NCBI RefSeq assembly: GCF_003023845.1
Contig: NZ_PYFT01000001.1
Location: forward strand, 3,782,001-3,846,000
DNA length: 64,000 bases
DNA from: Adhaeribacter arboris
GTDB taxonomy: Bacteria > Bacteroidota > Bacteroidia > Cytophagales > Hymenobacteraceae
Direction of reading: 5' to 3'
The position numbers and the translations under genes are program-made. The notes below the pieces were generated by a model that was not told where the DNA came from, did no database searches, and saw nothing but the letters and a program-made list of their open reading frames with translations. This document shows, piece by piece, positions 17,740 to 27,232 of this stretch (within the stretch, counting starts at the first letter, position 1; every line of letters starts with the position of its first letter).

Positions 17740-19245
17740 TTACGCACCTAGTGGGAAGTTAAATACAAAACCGGTACCATCGGGAGTAATGCCATCAATG
17801 CGCACCATCCGGCTACGGGTCGATCCAATGGCTGCATCCAGATCGGCTAAGCTGTTTACGGGCCGGCCATTAATGCTGGTAATTATGGTACCTTTCGGAA
17901 TGCCGGCGGAATCGAAAAAGCCGCCGCTTTGTACTTCGGTAATAATTACGCCGGAACGTAACCGGTACCGCTCTTTAATATTGGCCGGAATGGGGGCAAA
18001 GGCAGCTCCCAATTTGCTTTGCAGACCCGCCGCCCCATTGTTGCTGGCTATTTCCCGGTTTGCTTCTTCGCCCTTTAAAGTTATGCTGGCAGTGTTCGTA
18101 CGACCGCCGCGTAAATAGGTAACTTCTACTTTATCTCCCGGACGATGCCGGGCAATTCTTTCCGAAAATTCAGCGGATGAAGCAACTTTTACTCCATCAA
18201 TACTCTGAATAATATCACCGGCTTTTATTCCGGCCGCTGCGGCTCCGCTGCCGGATTGAATTCCGGTTATATACACTCCTTTAATGGAAGCCGGGTCAAT
18301 GCCTTGTTCCCGCAAAATCTGATCTTCTACGGCCGGAGCCGGGAAACTTACGCCCAAATAGCCGCGTTTTACTTCGCCGTATTTCCGGAAGTCGCTGACC
18401 ACTTTTTTCACCAAATTCACGGGTATGGCAAACCCATAACCGGCGTAACTTCCGGTTTGGGAAGCTATAGCCGCGTTAATACCTACTAATTGTCCGGTGG
18501 CATTTATTAAAGCGCCGCCACTGTTACCCGGATTAATGGCGGCATCGGTTTGAATAAAAGATTCGATAGCCGAGTTATTAGCCGCTTGCCTTCCACTGAA
18601 ACCTTCCTGACTTTGGCGATTCAGAATACCGATACTCCGGCCTTTGGCACTCACAATACCGGCGGTAACCGTAGAATTAAGCGATAAGGGATACCCTACC
18701 GCCAATACCCACTCTCCTACCTGTACTTCGTCGGAATTACCGAGTTCTACTATTGGCAAATTAGCGGCATCCACTTTTACTAAAGCCAAGTCAGTGCTGG
18801 GGTCCCGGCCAATTAATTTAGCCTTGTACGAACGTTTATCCGGTAAAACAACCTCTATTTGCGAAGCATCTTCTATCACGTGATTATTCGTAACAATATA
18901 CCCATCCGGAGTAATGAGCACTCCGGAACCGGAAGCCATAGCGGGCGCCGTAGATTGGGGAGAACCAAAAAAGTCTTCTAAAGGGTTACCGCTTCCACTT
19001 CTGGTACTGGCATACGTGGTTTTAATATGCACCACGGCCGGCGAAACCGCACTGGCGGCCTGCACAAAATTGGGGTTAACGGCCGGTGCTGCATTTCCAT
19101 TCACCGAATAATTGGTTAGTCGAACGGGCTGTTCTTCTGATGAGTAATAATAAGGACTTTCTCTCTTGTCCAGGTATTTGAATCCTGCTACCGCTAAAAC
19201 AGCGGAAATAAGTGCAGTTATCAAAATAAGGCCTGCTGTCTTCAT
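17740..19245 (-). CDS. htrA: HtrA/Deg-family periplasmic serine protease
   Basis: An envelope quality-control protease or chaperone. A signal anchor covers residues 1-22 (MKTAGLILITALISAVLAVAGF). The trypsin-like domain has the catalytic triad at H122 (TNNHVIEDA), D152 (DPSTDLALVK) and S242 (NPGNSGGALI). Two PDZ domains follow, at about 300-390 (KRGYLGVSF...GIKAGDIIQSIDG) and 415-495 (GVIITEV...GIPKGTIITSING). The length of 501 residues and the two PDZ domains fit the DegP/DegQ class. It stands alone on the minus strand. Confidence 0.93.
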   Translation of the reverse strand: MKTAGLILITALISAVLAVAGFKYLDKRESPYYYSSEEQPVRLTNYSVNGNAAPAVNPNFVQAASAVSPAVVHIKTTYASTRSGSGNPLEDFFGSPQSTAPAMASGSGVLITPDGYIVTNNHVIEDASQIEVVLPDKRSYKAKLIGRDPSTDLALVKVDAANLPIVELGNSDEVQVGEWVLAVGYPLSLNSTVTAGIVSAKGRSIGILNRQSQEGFSGRQAANNSAIESFIQTDAAINPGNSGGALINATGQLVGINAAIASQTGSYAGYGFAIPVNLVKKVVSDFRKYGEVKRGYLGVSFPAPAVEDQILREQGIDPASIKGVYITGIQSGSGAAAAGIKAGDIIQSIDGVKVASSAEFSERIARHRPGDKVEVTYLRGGRTNTASITLKGEEANREIASNNGAAGLQSKLGAAFAPIPANIKERYRLRSGVIITEVQSGGFFDSAGIPKGTIITSINGRPVNSLADLDAAIGSTRSRMVRIDGITPDGTGFVFNFPLGA

Positions 19246-20205
19246 GATAATTAAATAATAAGAGACGAATTTTAATTATAACTTTAGTTAATACACGAAT
19301 AAGCTTATTTGCTTCAAAAATATAAATAAGAAGGTTTTTAGAAAAGCTTGCCGTTCCTGTTTTTAAGTACTGACGTGTCCGGAAAAAGTTTGTTAATTTT
19401 AATCTATAATTTCCTTTTAAGTAGTTGTACGGAGTTGTGTTAAGCCAAGTCTTTCGTTAATGATAACGGATTAGGTCTGGATAGCTATTCATTTTAAATT
19501 CGATTGTTCTTAACTTTCCTGACGGTTTAATTATACTAAAAATTCAAGATAAAGGTCAATCCTTATTGACAGTCCAAAATTCTATTCTTTATTCCTATTG
19601 CAAATTTAATGAGTACAAAAATTTATTTAACTCCTCGTTCGGTTACCACGATTTAAATGAATCGGATAGGTAAAAAATTAATTTACGATAAGCTTTAAGA
19701 AAATTAAAAAACAAAGTTTTGAAGTCAAAAAACTACTTACTCCTTCTGTTTTTACATTCCGGGGTAATTACCATCCGGAATTATTCAAATAACATTTAAA
19801 ACTTCTTTTCCCTAATTATTTCAGGCCCTAGTAGCAGGCTTGCCCTGAAAAGCTAATTTTTGAAAAAGACTTTGTACCTACTCTTTAAAAAATAAATTGC
19901 CCTGATCTGATTTTTACCAGTATGGATACTCCTTATTATTCGCTTGACTTTGCCAAGAAAATTAGTTTTAGGAAATTAAAATTTTGGGCAATGAAAATAA
20001 AACGTGAACAGAAATAAAAATAACTTTTACAGGCAATGTTTATTTATAGCAGACGATAAAATTGCTTTTAAGTATTCGGACAGAAATAAATTAAAATATT
20101 TTGTTCTGCCGGAGGAATTTATACAGTTACGTAGCCAAGTAATTTCCTTTTTAAAGGATATAATATTGTTTGTCTTCTTGCAACTATTTATGGCCGGTTA
20201 CTTAG
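19246..20205. other. Long intergenic region upstream of htrA, nothing recognised
   Basis: Nearly 1 kb of AT-rich sequence with many stops in all frames. I see no RNA gene, IS end or clear repeat. Its length compared with neighbouring gaps suggests that a gene may have decayed here, but I cannot identify one. Confidence 0.35.
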
Positions 20206-20352
20206 TTAAAACACCCCAATATCTTTCAAAAATTTATAGACTTCCTTCACTAGTTCAAAGACAGCGCTTAAAAAAGCAATAGCTTTAATACCAGTAAGGA
20301 TTATTTCTCTCCAATATGCAGAAGGCTTTTCTCGAGTTTTTCTAGTTTTCAT
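20206..20352 (-). CDS. Possible small cationic peptide gene (48 residues)
   Basis: The frame from ATG 20352 to TAA 20206 encodes a 48-residue peptide: a Lys/Arg-rich N-terminus (MKTRKTREKPSAYWREI), a hydrophobic middle (LTGIKAIAFLSAVFELV) and a Lys-containing tail (KEVYKFLKDIGVF). The composition looks protein-like, with an amphipathic or single membrane helix. It overlaps, on the other strand, a 92-codon frame starting at GTG 20004 that I consider less likely. No ribosome binding site or promoter is evident. The call is tentative. Confidence 0.3.
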   Translation of the reverse strand: MKTRKTREKPSAYWREIILTGIKAIAFLSAVFELVKEVYKFLKDIGVF

Positions 20353-20570
20353 GACACAACAACCTGTTTAGATAACTATATACGGGAATATGGTGCTAAT
20401 ATATTTGGTAAAAATCAACAATTTTTCCACAATTCAAAGATAAAAACTAATATTTTTAGTTTAATAAATAATAACATACCCCTATTTAAATAAATTCTAA
20501 AAAATTTAGTTAAATTCTACTAAAATATAAAAGATATAAAAGCCGCCCGTTTCATCACTCATCAAAAATA

Positions 20571-20604
20571 AAAGCCAGTTAGCAGGGCGACTAGCTGGCT
20601 TTAG
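20571..20604 (-). terminator. Terminator of the YLLGG-repeat gene
   Basis: AAAGCCAGTTAG pairs with CTAGCTGGCTTT (one G-T mismatch) around a short loop. It lies about 20 bases beyond the stop at 20626 on the minus strand. Confidence 0.65.
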
Positions 20605-20625
20605 TTAGGGTAGTTATTAATCTTA

Positions 20626-23600
20626 TTACTTAATCAAAAGCACTTTTTGCTGGTAGTGTTGCGTTGGGGTTTGTAGCTGCAGGAGGTACATACCGACGGC
20701 TTGCAACGAGGCTTGCCACTTTACCCGGTAAGGTTGTTTGCCTTGCGCTTCTCCCTGAAACAAAGTTGCTATTTGCCTGCCTTGAAGATCATATACTCCA
20801 AGACTTGTTAGTTGCGTGTGCTCCAAAGTAAAGCTTACCGTTAGCTGTTCTTTGGCCGGATTAGGAGCCACCCAAAACCGGCTGTTCTCAGGTTGGAGAA
20901 TTGGCTCGATTACGGCTACTGCTTCTCGGGCCTTATCAGCAGTACTGCTCAGCGGCGCTACCTTTACCAGCCAGTAATCGGCTCCGCCTTGACTGGGCTG
21001 GGTTCGGTCGCCGCTTACTCCCGAATCAGACTTCCCGCCTAAGAGCAATCCCCCATCTTTCGTCTGAAATATGGTGCGTAACTCTTCCGTGCCACTGCCG
21101 CCAAACCGCTGGTCAGCTACTTTCTCCCCGTTTTCATCTGCTTCTACTATCCAGTAATCACTACTGCCCTGGCTGGCTTGGCTCTTGTCCCCACCGATTC
21201 CAGAGTTCGAGAATCCGGCTAAAATGTAATGCCCGCCCACCGCATACTCACTAAACCGTAGTTCATCGTCCTGGTTGCCTCCGAAAGTTTTATCCCAGAG
21301 CTTCGTACCTTTGGCATCTAGCTTCACTAACCAGTAGTCTTTCCCGCCCCTACTTGCCTGGCTCTTATCGCCCCTTTTCCCCGAAGTACTCGTGCCCGCC
21401 ACAAACAAGTTAGTGCCGTTGCTCCTTCCCAAAGTGTATACTTCTTCCTGCCCGTTTCCGCCCAAGGTTTTCTCCCATAGTAAGTTGCCTTTTTGATCAA
21501 TTTGTACCAGCCAGTAGTCGCTTCCTCCCTGGCTGACCTGGCTTTTATCGCCGCTGATGCCGGAGTAAGAACTACCTGCCAGCAAAAAGCCTCCGCCCTG
21601 TGTATCGCTGAAGCTACCCAGCTTTTCTTCCAGGTTGCCGCCGTATTGTTTATCCCAGAGCTTTTCGCCGGTGCTGCTAATTTTAATGATCCAGTAATCG
21701 CTACTGCCCCAACTCACCTGACTTTTATCGCCGCTTTTGGGGGAACTGCTGTTTCCTCCCAGCACGTACTCCCCGGAAGGTAGTTGCAGCACTTTCCGAA
21801 GATTATCCGCACTCGAGCCGCCAAAAGTTTTATCCCATTGTTTGTTACCTTGCTTGTCTACTTTTACGATCCAGTAATCCCAATTTCCCCTACTAGCTTC
21901 CGTTTTATCGCCACTTTTTCCCGAAAGCGAACTACCACCGAGTAAATACCCGCCGTCTTTGGTGGGATAGACCCGATTGAGAAAATCATCTTCGCGGCCG
22001 CCGTAGCGTTTGTCCCAGAGTTTTTTGCCGTTCTTATCACTTTTCACGATCCAGTAATCGTAATTACCTTGGCTCGGCTGGCTTACCTCGCCGCCCACGC
22101 CGGAGTTAGTGTAACCGCCACTTAAGTATCCTCCATCCGAAGTTTTGATAACCGAAGTGAGATTATCGTTACCCGAGCCGCCGTAGCGCCTATCCCATTG
22201 CGCCATAAACGGCAGCGCTTCTTTTATTTTTATTATCCAATAATCCATAAAGCCTCTACTACCTTCACTTTTGTCTCCCCCCGTTTCTGACCAGGAATTT
22301 CCGCCTAACAAGTAACTACCATCCGGAGCTGTTATCAGGGAATACAATGCATCGGTACCAGTACCGCCAATGGTTTTATCCCAGAGCTTATTGCCGGTAC
22401 TGTTTAGTTTAATTACCCAGAAATCAGAAGCACCCCGGCTCAACTGGCTTTTATCGCCGCTTATTTTTGAATCAGACTCGCCGCCCAGTAAGTAACCCCC
22501 ATCCCGAGTAGTTATAAGAGTATTTAGTTTATCTCTGCCGTTTCCTCCGTAAGTTTTATCCCACAGTTTATTTCCTTTTTCATCAATCTGCAATATCCAA
22601 TAATCTTTGCCCCCATAGCTGTGCTGCGTTTTATCACTACTTATTTTTGAGTCCGAAGAACCACTTAACAAATAGCCTCCGCTGGCTAGCTCCAGCAGGC
22701 CATCCAGTTCATCTATGCCGGTGCCACCAAAGGTTTTATCCCAGATTTTATTGCCAGTACCATCTGTTTTTACCACCCAATAATCTGCCGTTGATTGGCC
22801 TTTATTGGCTTCCGACTTATCCCCGCTTTTTCCTGAATTGGAAAAACCGCCTAGCAAATAACCGCCATCGTGGGTAGAAATAATAGTGGTTAGATTATCA
22901 TCGAGAGCACCGCCTAATGTTTTATCCCATTGTTTATCACCAGTACCATCTATCTTTACCAACCAGTAGTCGCGCGAACGGTCCCCTTGGTTCGTTTCTG
23001 TTTTATCGCCCTCATTATCCGAGTTAGAAGAACCACCTAATAAATAGCCTCCATCGGCGGTAGGAATAATTGTAGTAAGAAATTCGGAAAAAGTACTACC
23101 AAAGGTTTTATCCCACAATTTATTACCATTGGCATCTATTTTTACAATCCAATAGTCAGTAGATCCGGAGTAACCTTTATTTGGTTGGGTTTTATCGCCA
23201 TTTTTGCCGGTATTGGAAAAGCCGCCCAGCAAATAACCGCCGTCGGGGGTAGCGATCGAGCTGACTAAATTTTCAATACCATTTCCGCCAAAGCGCTTAT
23301 CCCAGAGCTTTATGCCTTTACTGTCTGTCTTGAGTACCCAGAAGTCACTACGGCCCCGACTAGCTTGGCTTTTATCACCACTAGTTTCCGAATCCGAATC
23401 TCCCGCTAATAAATAACCACCTTCCGGAGTAGCCACTATGGTTTCAAAGTAATCGTAAAAATTACCCCCGTAACGTTTGTCCCAGAGTTTAGAAATAGAA
23501 GAATTATTCTCTACCAGAAAAGTGCGGTAAACATCAACGGCCGGAAAATAGCTATTATCCCCGGCTTGTGAAGCTTTAATGGTAACCGTACCCGTTCCGG

Positions 23601-25173
23601 TGAGAGTTAGAATAGTATCTTTAAGAGTAGCCGGTCCGGAAACAATGCTCAAATTAACGGGTAACTTTGAACTAGAGGAGACGGAAAGCGGGAAAGATTT
23701 GTCCTGTAGGGTTTTATTCAGGACTGGTTCAAAGGTGATGCCTTGCCATTTTTTGCCACTTTCCTGTAGGTTTACCATCCAATAATCGTACTCTCTTTCG
23801 GGTTCACTTTTTTCCCCGCTCTTAGCTGACCCGGAAGTTCCTGCCAGTAAGTAACCCTCCGGAGACTTGGCTAAGCCGACTAATTCATCATTTAAATCGC
23901 CCCCAACGGTTTTGTCCCAGCCTCTGTTACCGTTTTCGTCCATTTTTATAACCCAATAATCAACGGTCTGGTAATTTTCTCTACCCCGATTAACTTCTAA
24001 CTTATCGCCTCCTTTACCAGAAAACGACCAACCGCCCAGCAAATAGCCATAACCCGGGATAGGTAATAGGGAAGTAAGTTGTTCGTTATTATCGCCCCCG
24101 AAGGTTTTATCCCATACTTTTTTGCCGCTAGCATTTATTTTCACCACCCAATAATCGGTACTACCCTGGCGACCAGCTTCCGTTTTGTCGCCGCTAATAC
24201 TCGAACCAGAGGAACCGCCCAGCAAATAACCGCCATCCGGGGTAGGCACCATAGCATTTAAGTTATCGTGCTGTTGGCCGCCGAAAGTTTTGTCCCAAAT
24301 TTTAGTGCCATTGGCATTTATCTTCACGACCCAGTAATCAGGAGTGTCGTAAGCTCCTCTATTAACTGTACCTCTGTTGTTTTCACTCTTATCGCCACTA
24401 ATTTTAGAGAAAGAATGCCCGCCCAGTAAATAACCGCCATCGGGAGTAGTAACCATCGATAATAACTCGTCTTCATCGTTGCCGCCGTAAGTCTTATCCC
24501 AGAGTTTATTTCCTTTACCATCCACTTTTATCACCCAGTAGTCAATCCAACCCTTATTGGCCGACGTCTTATCGCCACTTATGCCGCTGGCTTGCGAAGA
24601 ACCGCCTAACAAGTAACCGCCGTCGGGGGTAGCTACCAGGGTTTTTAATTTATCAAAATCCTCGCTGCCAAAGGTTTTATCCCACTGCTTAGTGCCACTG
24701 GCATTAATTTTTACCACCCAGTAATCGTAAGTGCCGCTACCGCGGTTTGCTTCACTTTTCTCGCCGCTTTTATCCGAAGAAGACCAGCCACCCAACAAAT
24801 AACCACCATCCGGAGTAGCTATCATTGTTTGTAATTCATCCTGGCCGCTTCCGCCGAAACTTTTATCCCATTCCTTTATTCCGTTTTTATCTGTCTTTAT
24901 TATCCAATAATCCGTTGCTCCTCTTCTGCTCGTACTCTTTTCGCCGCTTTTTCCGGACCAGGAAGTACCGCCCAGTAAATAACCCCCATCAGTGGTTGCC
25001 GCCAAGGCCTTCAGTTCATCAGACTGAAATCCGCCCAAAGTATTATCCCAAATCTTATCTTGCGCATTAACCACACGTAAAAAGCTACTCCACCATACTA
25101 GAAAGGCTAGCAGCCACCGAGAAGAAACAAAATTCAATAATTTTGAACAATGGGTAGAAAAAGGGGCTTTCAT
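20626..25173 (-). CDS. Giant YLLGG-repeat secreted protein with T9SS type A sorting domain
   Basis: This 1515-residue protein starts with a signal peptide (hydrophobic segment about 17-36, cleavage near VNAQD). It carries about 21 repeats of 55-65 residues. Each has a core GGYLLGG.S.S..SGDKS, then ...RG..DYW..K.D..GNK.WDKTFGG. Seven repeats precede and fourteen follow an Ig-like/MBG-type insert (about 455-535, FEPVLNKTLQDKSFPLSVSSSSK). The last 80 residues are a T9SS type A sorting domain (APNPAKEQLTVSF...GMYLLQLQT). Regular alternation of short strands suggests a beta-propeller or beta-solenoid array. It is predicted to be surface-exposed; the function is unknown, possibly adhesion or binding. 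A decayed copy of the 3' end of a similar gene lies just upstream at 25536-25760. Confidence 0.85.
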   Translation of the reverse strand: MKAPFSTHCSKLLNFVSSRWLLAFLVWWSSFLRVVNAQDKIWDNTLGGFQSDELKALAATTDGGYLLGGTSWSGKSGEKSTSRRGATDYWIIKTDKNGIKEWDKSFGGSGQDELQTMIATPDGGYLLGGWSSSDKSGEKSEANRGSGTYDYWVVKINASGTKQWDKTFGSEDFDKLKTLVATPDGGYLLGGSSQASGISGDKTSANKGWIDYWVIKVDGKGNKLWDKTYGGNDEDELLSMVTTPDGGYLLGGHSFSKISGDKSENNRGTVNRGAYDTPDYWVVKINANGTKIWDKTFGGQQHDNLNAMVPTPDGGYLLGGSSGSSISGDKTEAGRQGSTDYWVVKINASGKKVWDKTFGGDNNEQLTSLLPIPGYGYLLGGWSFSGKGGDKLEVNRGRENYQTVDYWVIKMDENGNRGWDKTVGGDLNDELVGLAKSPEGYLLAGTSGSAKSGEKSEPEREYDYWMVNLQESGKKWQGITFEPVLNKTLQDKSFPLSVSSSSKLPVNLSIVSGPATLKDTILTLTGTGTVTIKASQAGDNSYFPAVDVYRTFLVENNSSISKLWDKRYGGNFYDYFETIVATPEGGYLLAGDSDSETSGDKSQASRGRSDFWVLKTDSKGIKLWDKRFGGNGIENLVSSIATPDGGYLLGGFSNTGKNGDKTQPNKGYSGSTDYWIVKIDANGNKLWDKTFGSTFSEFLTTIIPTADGGYLLGGSSNSDNEGDKTETNQGDRSRDYWLVKIDGTGDKQWDKTLGGALDDNLTTIISTHDGGYLLGGFSNSGKSGDKSEANKGQSTADYWVVKTDGTGNKIWDKTFGGTGIDELDGLLELASGGYLLSGSSDSKISSDKTQHSYGGKDYWILQIDEKGNKLWDKTYGGNGRDKLNTLITTRDGGYLLGGESDSKISGDKSQLSRGASDFWVIKLNSTGNKLWDKTIGGTGTDALYSLITAPDGSYLLGGNSWSETGGDKSEGSRGFMDYWIIKIKEALPFMAQWDRRYGGSGNDNLTSVIKTSDGGYLSGGYTNSGVGGEVSQPSQGNYDYWIVKSDKNGKKLWDKRYGGREDDFLNRVYPTKDGGYLLGGSSLSGKSGDKTEASRGNWDYWIVKVDKQGNKQWDKTFGGSSADNLRKVLQLPSGEYVLGGNSSSPKSGDKSQVSWGSSDYWIIKISSTGEKLWDKQYGGNLEEKLGSFSDTQGGGFLLAGSSYSGISGDKSQVSQGGSDYWLVQIDQKGNLLWEKTLGGNGQEEVYTLGRSNGTNLFVAGTSTSGKRGDKSQASRGGKDYWLVKLDAKGTKLWDKTFGGNQDDELRFSEYAVGGHYILAGFSNSGIGGDKSQASQGSSDYWIVEADENGEKVADQRFGGSGTEELRTIFQTKDGGLLLGGKSDSGVSGDRTQPSQGGADYWLVKVAPLSSTADKAREAVAVIEPILQPENSRFWVAPNPAKEQLTVSFTLEHTQLTSLGVYDLQGRQIATLFQGEAQGKQPYRVKWQASLQAVGMYLLQLQTPTQHYQQKVLLIK

Positions 25174-25493
25174 CTAATTAGGTTTTAAGAAACAAAGGAA
25201 TAAATTGCAGTAACGGGATATATTTAGCTAATCGAAACTTTACATTAACCAACCAAATAGCAGGAGTAAGTAGTAAGTAATTAAAAGAAGGTGCAGGTTT
25301 ATTTTAATTACCCTATAAATTAAGAAATTTCTGGAATTAATCTAAGTATTTTTGTTTAAATATCCAGGAGCATTAACCCGTGAGAAGGCTTTCCATAAAG
25401 TGGGTATTATACAACTGACGTCAGCCGGGCGAGCACGTTATTATCAGATGTACTGGGACTATCGACTTTAAAAAATTAAAAATTTTTAGAGTT

Positions 25494-25515
25494 GACCGGC
25501 ATCTTTGCCGGCTAA
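25494..25515 (-). terminator. Small hairpin beyond the relic
   Basis: CCGGCA, four bases, TGCCGG followed on one side by T-rich sequence. It lies 20-40 bases beyond the ancestral stop of the relic at 25536, where the terminator of the lost gene would be expected. Confidence 0.5.
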
Positions 25516-25535
25516 TTTTTCTTTATTAATTAACC

Positions 25536-25760
25536 TTATTTAGTTAAAAGTAATTTCTGCTGCTACTGATTAGCCGTTCGCCATTACAGTAAATGAATAT
25601 CCGCTGATAGACGCCTAGCTTGTCCCGCTACTTGGTAGGTTTGCCTGGCTTTAGTTCTCCCTGAAACAAGGTAATAATTTCTCTTTTAACCACAATGGAG
25701 ATAGCTTTAATGCAACTTTCACCAGCCAATAATCTAACCCTTCCTGATTATCTTGCGTCT
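25536..25760 (-). pseudogene. Relic of the 3' end of a second YLLGG-repeat gene
   Basis: On the minus strand, about 25760-25700 reads KTQDNQEG then LDYWLVKVA, which matches the last repeat of the neighbouring gene (DYWLVKVAP). About 25690-25640 reads IITLFQGELKPGKP, matching its IATLFQGEAQGKQP. The end reads QQQKLLLTK then stop (25536), matching QQKVLLIK. In-frame stops and several frame changes separate these blocks, so this is a decayed gene fragment. The intervening sorting-domain sequence is only partly recognisable. Its upstream part is gone, consistent with loss by recombination between repeats. Confidence 0.7.
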
Positions 25761-25912
25761 TATACCAAATCGTACTATTGGTTTCCATAAAGTACGATTT
25801 GGGATTATTAAGCAGTTTACCTATTCTACCTTAAAAATCAGCAGACAACAATAATGTTACTTTAATAAGTATTACCGGCTACATCTGGCATTATAGTACT
25901 ACTTTTAAACTT

Positions 25913-27004
25913 TTACATTTTACTGTTTTTACCGGCAAATTTTTGATATTCAGCATTCACCTGGTCGTCGGTGAGAGTATTGCCGGAATGAATAATCAGG
26001 CGGTGGTGGAAAGTTATTGATTTACCGGCCGGTAGCTTAAAGTTTAGTTCTTCTTTACCGTCGCTTAAGGCTTTTTGGCCTAGCGGGTTAGCCGCGAACA
26101 AACCATAGCCCCGGGCGTGCCAATACGTAGGAAAACCAACATTCTGTGGATTATCCAGCATTACCACGGATATAGGTTCCTGGTTGATTTTTCCCGTCAG
26201 GTTTACCCATCGGCCGCGCGTGCCCCATACGGCATCACCTTCTTTGCCTTCGGAGCTGCGGTATTTTCCGGTTACTCCTTCGTTATTTAATTTGGCCACC
26301 GGAGTAGCTTTGCCACTGGCATCGGTAAATACTTCTGGTTTATCGGATGGGTGCTCCAGTTCCCGGGCCAACCCGAGGCCAATTACGCCTTCTTTGTTAT
26401 CTTTAAAAGTTACATCTTCCTTTAGAGCAGTAAGGGTGGTAATGCGATCGATGTAGCGATCATTGTTTTTCCCGCTGAACACAAAACGGGTATCTTCGCG
26501 CAGCAGGTTGGTACCATCCGGTTTTTGCCAGTCCATGGTTACGGCAAGTTCGGCCTGATTTTCTCCATTGGTCATTTTTGTTACTTTCCGGTGCTTAATG
26601 GTACCGTAGCCGTTTTTTTTATCCGCTTCTATAGCCGTGGAATTATTCCAGAAATCCAAACCGTTTACATCGCCGTAATTAAACCACAAACCCACGTGGT
26701 GCGGATGATCTACGCGCTCACCCAGCCTCGGATCGTAAGGCCAGCCGCGGGTTATAAGGGTACCTTTGGAAGTCCGCAAGGGATACAAAACCGGCTTCAT
26801 TAAATCATCCGGGTAAAAATAAGACGTAAACGGCTTCCCATCAACCAGAACATCTACCCGCTTATTTTTCTCATCAGCTACCAGGGTAAATCTCTGGTTT
26901 TTAGATTTAGTTGAGTTTTGAGATTTCACATTAAAATTTACACCGAAAAGCAGAACGGTTAAAAACCCAATTGACAATAACAGAAAAAAGATTTTTTGTT
27001 TCAT
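25913..27004 (-). CDS. PmoA-like (DUF6807-type) secreted protein of the sugar locus
   Basis: A 363-residue protein with an N-terminal signal or anchor (MKQKIFFLLLSIGFLTVLLFGVNF). The body matches the PmoA-like family of Bacteroidota and Planctomycetes: VDVLVDGKPFTSYFYPDDLMKPVLYPLRTSKGTLITRGWPYDPRLGERVDHPHHVGLWF and a later PTYWHARGYGLFAANPLGQ. Despite the family name there is no link to methane oxidation. These proteins usually sit next to oxidoreductase/DUF1080/isomerase genes, as here. The conserved HPHH cluster suggests metal or sugar binding. It is the last gene of the sugar locus, separated from the previous gene by about 230 bases and a weak hairpin. Confidence 0.82.
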   Translation of the reverse strand: MKQKIFFLLLSIGFLTVLLFGVNFNVKSQNSTKSKNQRFTLVADEKNKRVDVLVDGKPFTSYFYPDDLMKPVLYPLRTSKGTLITRGWPYDPRLGERVDHPHHVGLWFNYGDVNGLDFWNNSTAIEADKKNGYGTIKHRKVTKMTNGENQAELAVTMDWQKPDGTNLLREDTRFVFSGKNNDRYIDRITTLTALKEDVTFKDNKEGVIGLGLARELEHPSDKPEVFTDASGKATPVAKLNNEGVTGKYRSSEGKEGDAVWGTRGRWVNLTGKINQEPISVVMLDNPQNVGFPTYWHARGYGLFAANPLGQKALSDGKEELNFKLPAGKSITFHHRLIIHSGNTLTDDQVNAEYQKFAGKNSKM

Positions 27005-27063
27005 GGTTAACGTACTAGTAATTGAGAGGCATTATTCTTCATAAAGTAAGCGGTTGCAAGAAA

Positions 27064-27099
27064 AAGGGATGATAAAACTCTCGTATTACCATCCCTTCT
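27064..27099 (-). terminator. Weak hairpin between the oxidoreductase and PmoA-like genes
   Basis: AAGGGATG and CATCCCTT arms with partial pairing between them. It lies in the gap between the two genes. It could attenuate read-through into the last gene or end the upstream transcript. Confidence 0.45.
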
Positions 27100-27232
27100 T
27101 ACGGTGAATCAATTAAAAAGAATTTAACTAGTGTTCAGTAAATTATAATATAACGAGTTGTTTAACCTAAAACAAGCTGATACGCAAATAATCAAACCTT
27201 TGGACTATCGTCTATCGACTACGGACTAAATA

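Noticed and set aside
20004-20282. 92-codon plus-strand frame starting at GTG
   Set aside because: AT-rich composition, weak start, and overlap with a more protein-like 48-codon frame on the other strand. No family recognised.
20626-25173. The regular nucleotide repeats as a CRISPR array
   Set aside because: The repeats are coding, 165-195 bases long and diverged, with one continuous open frame.
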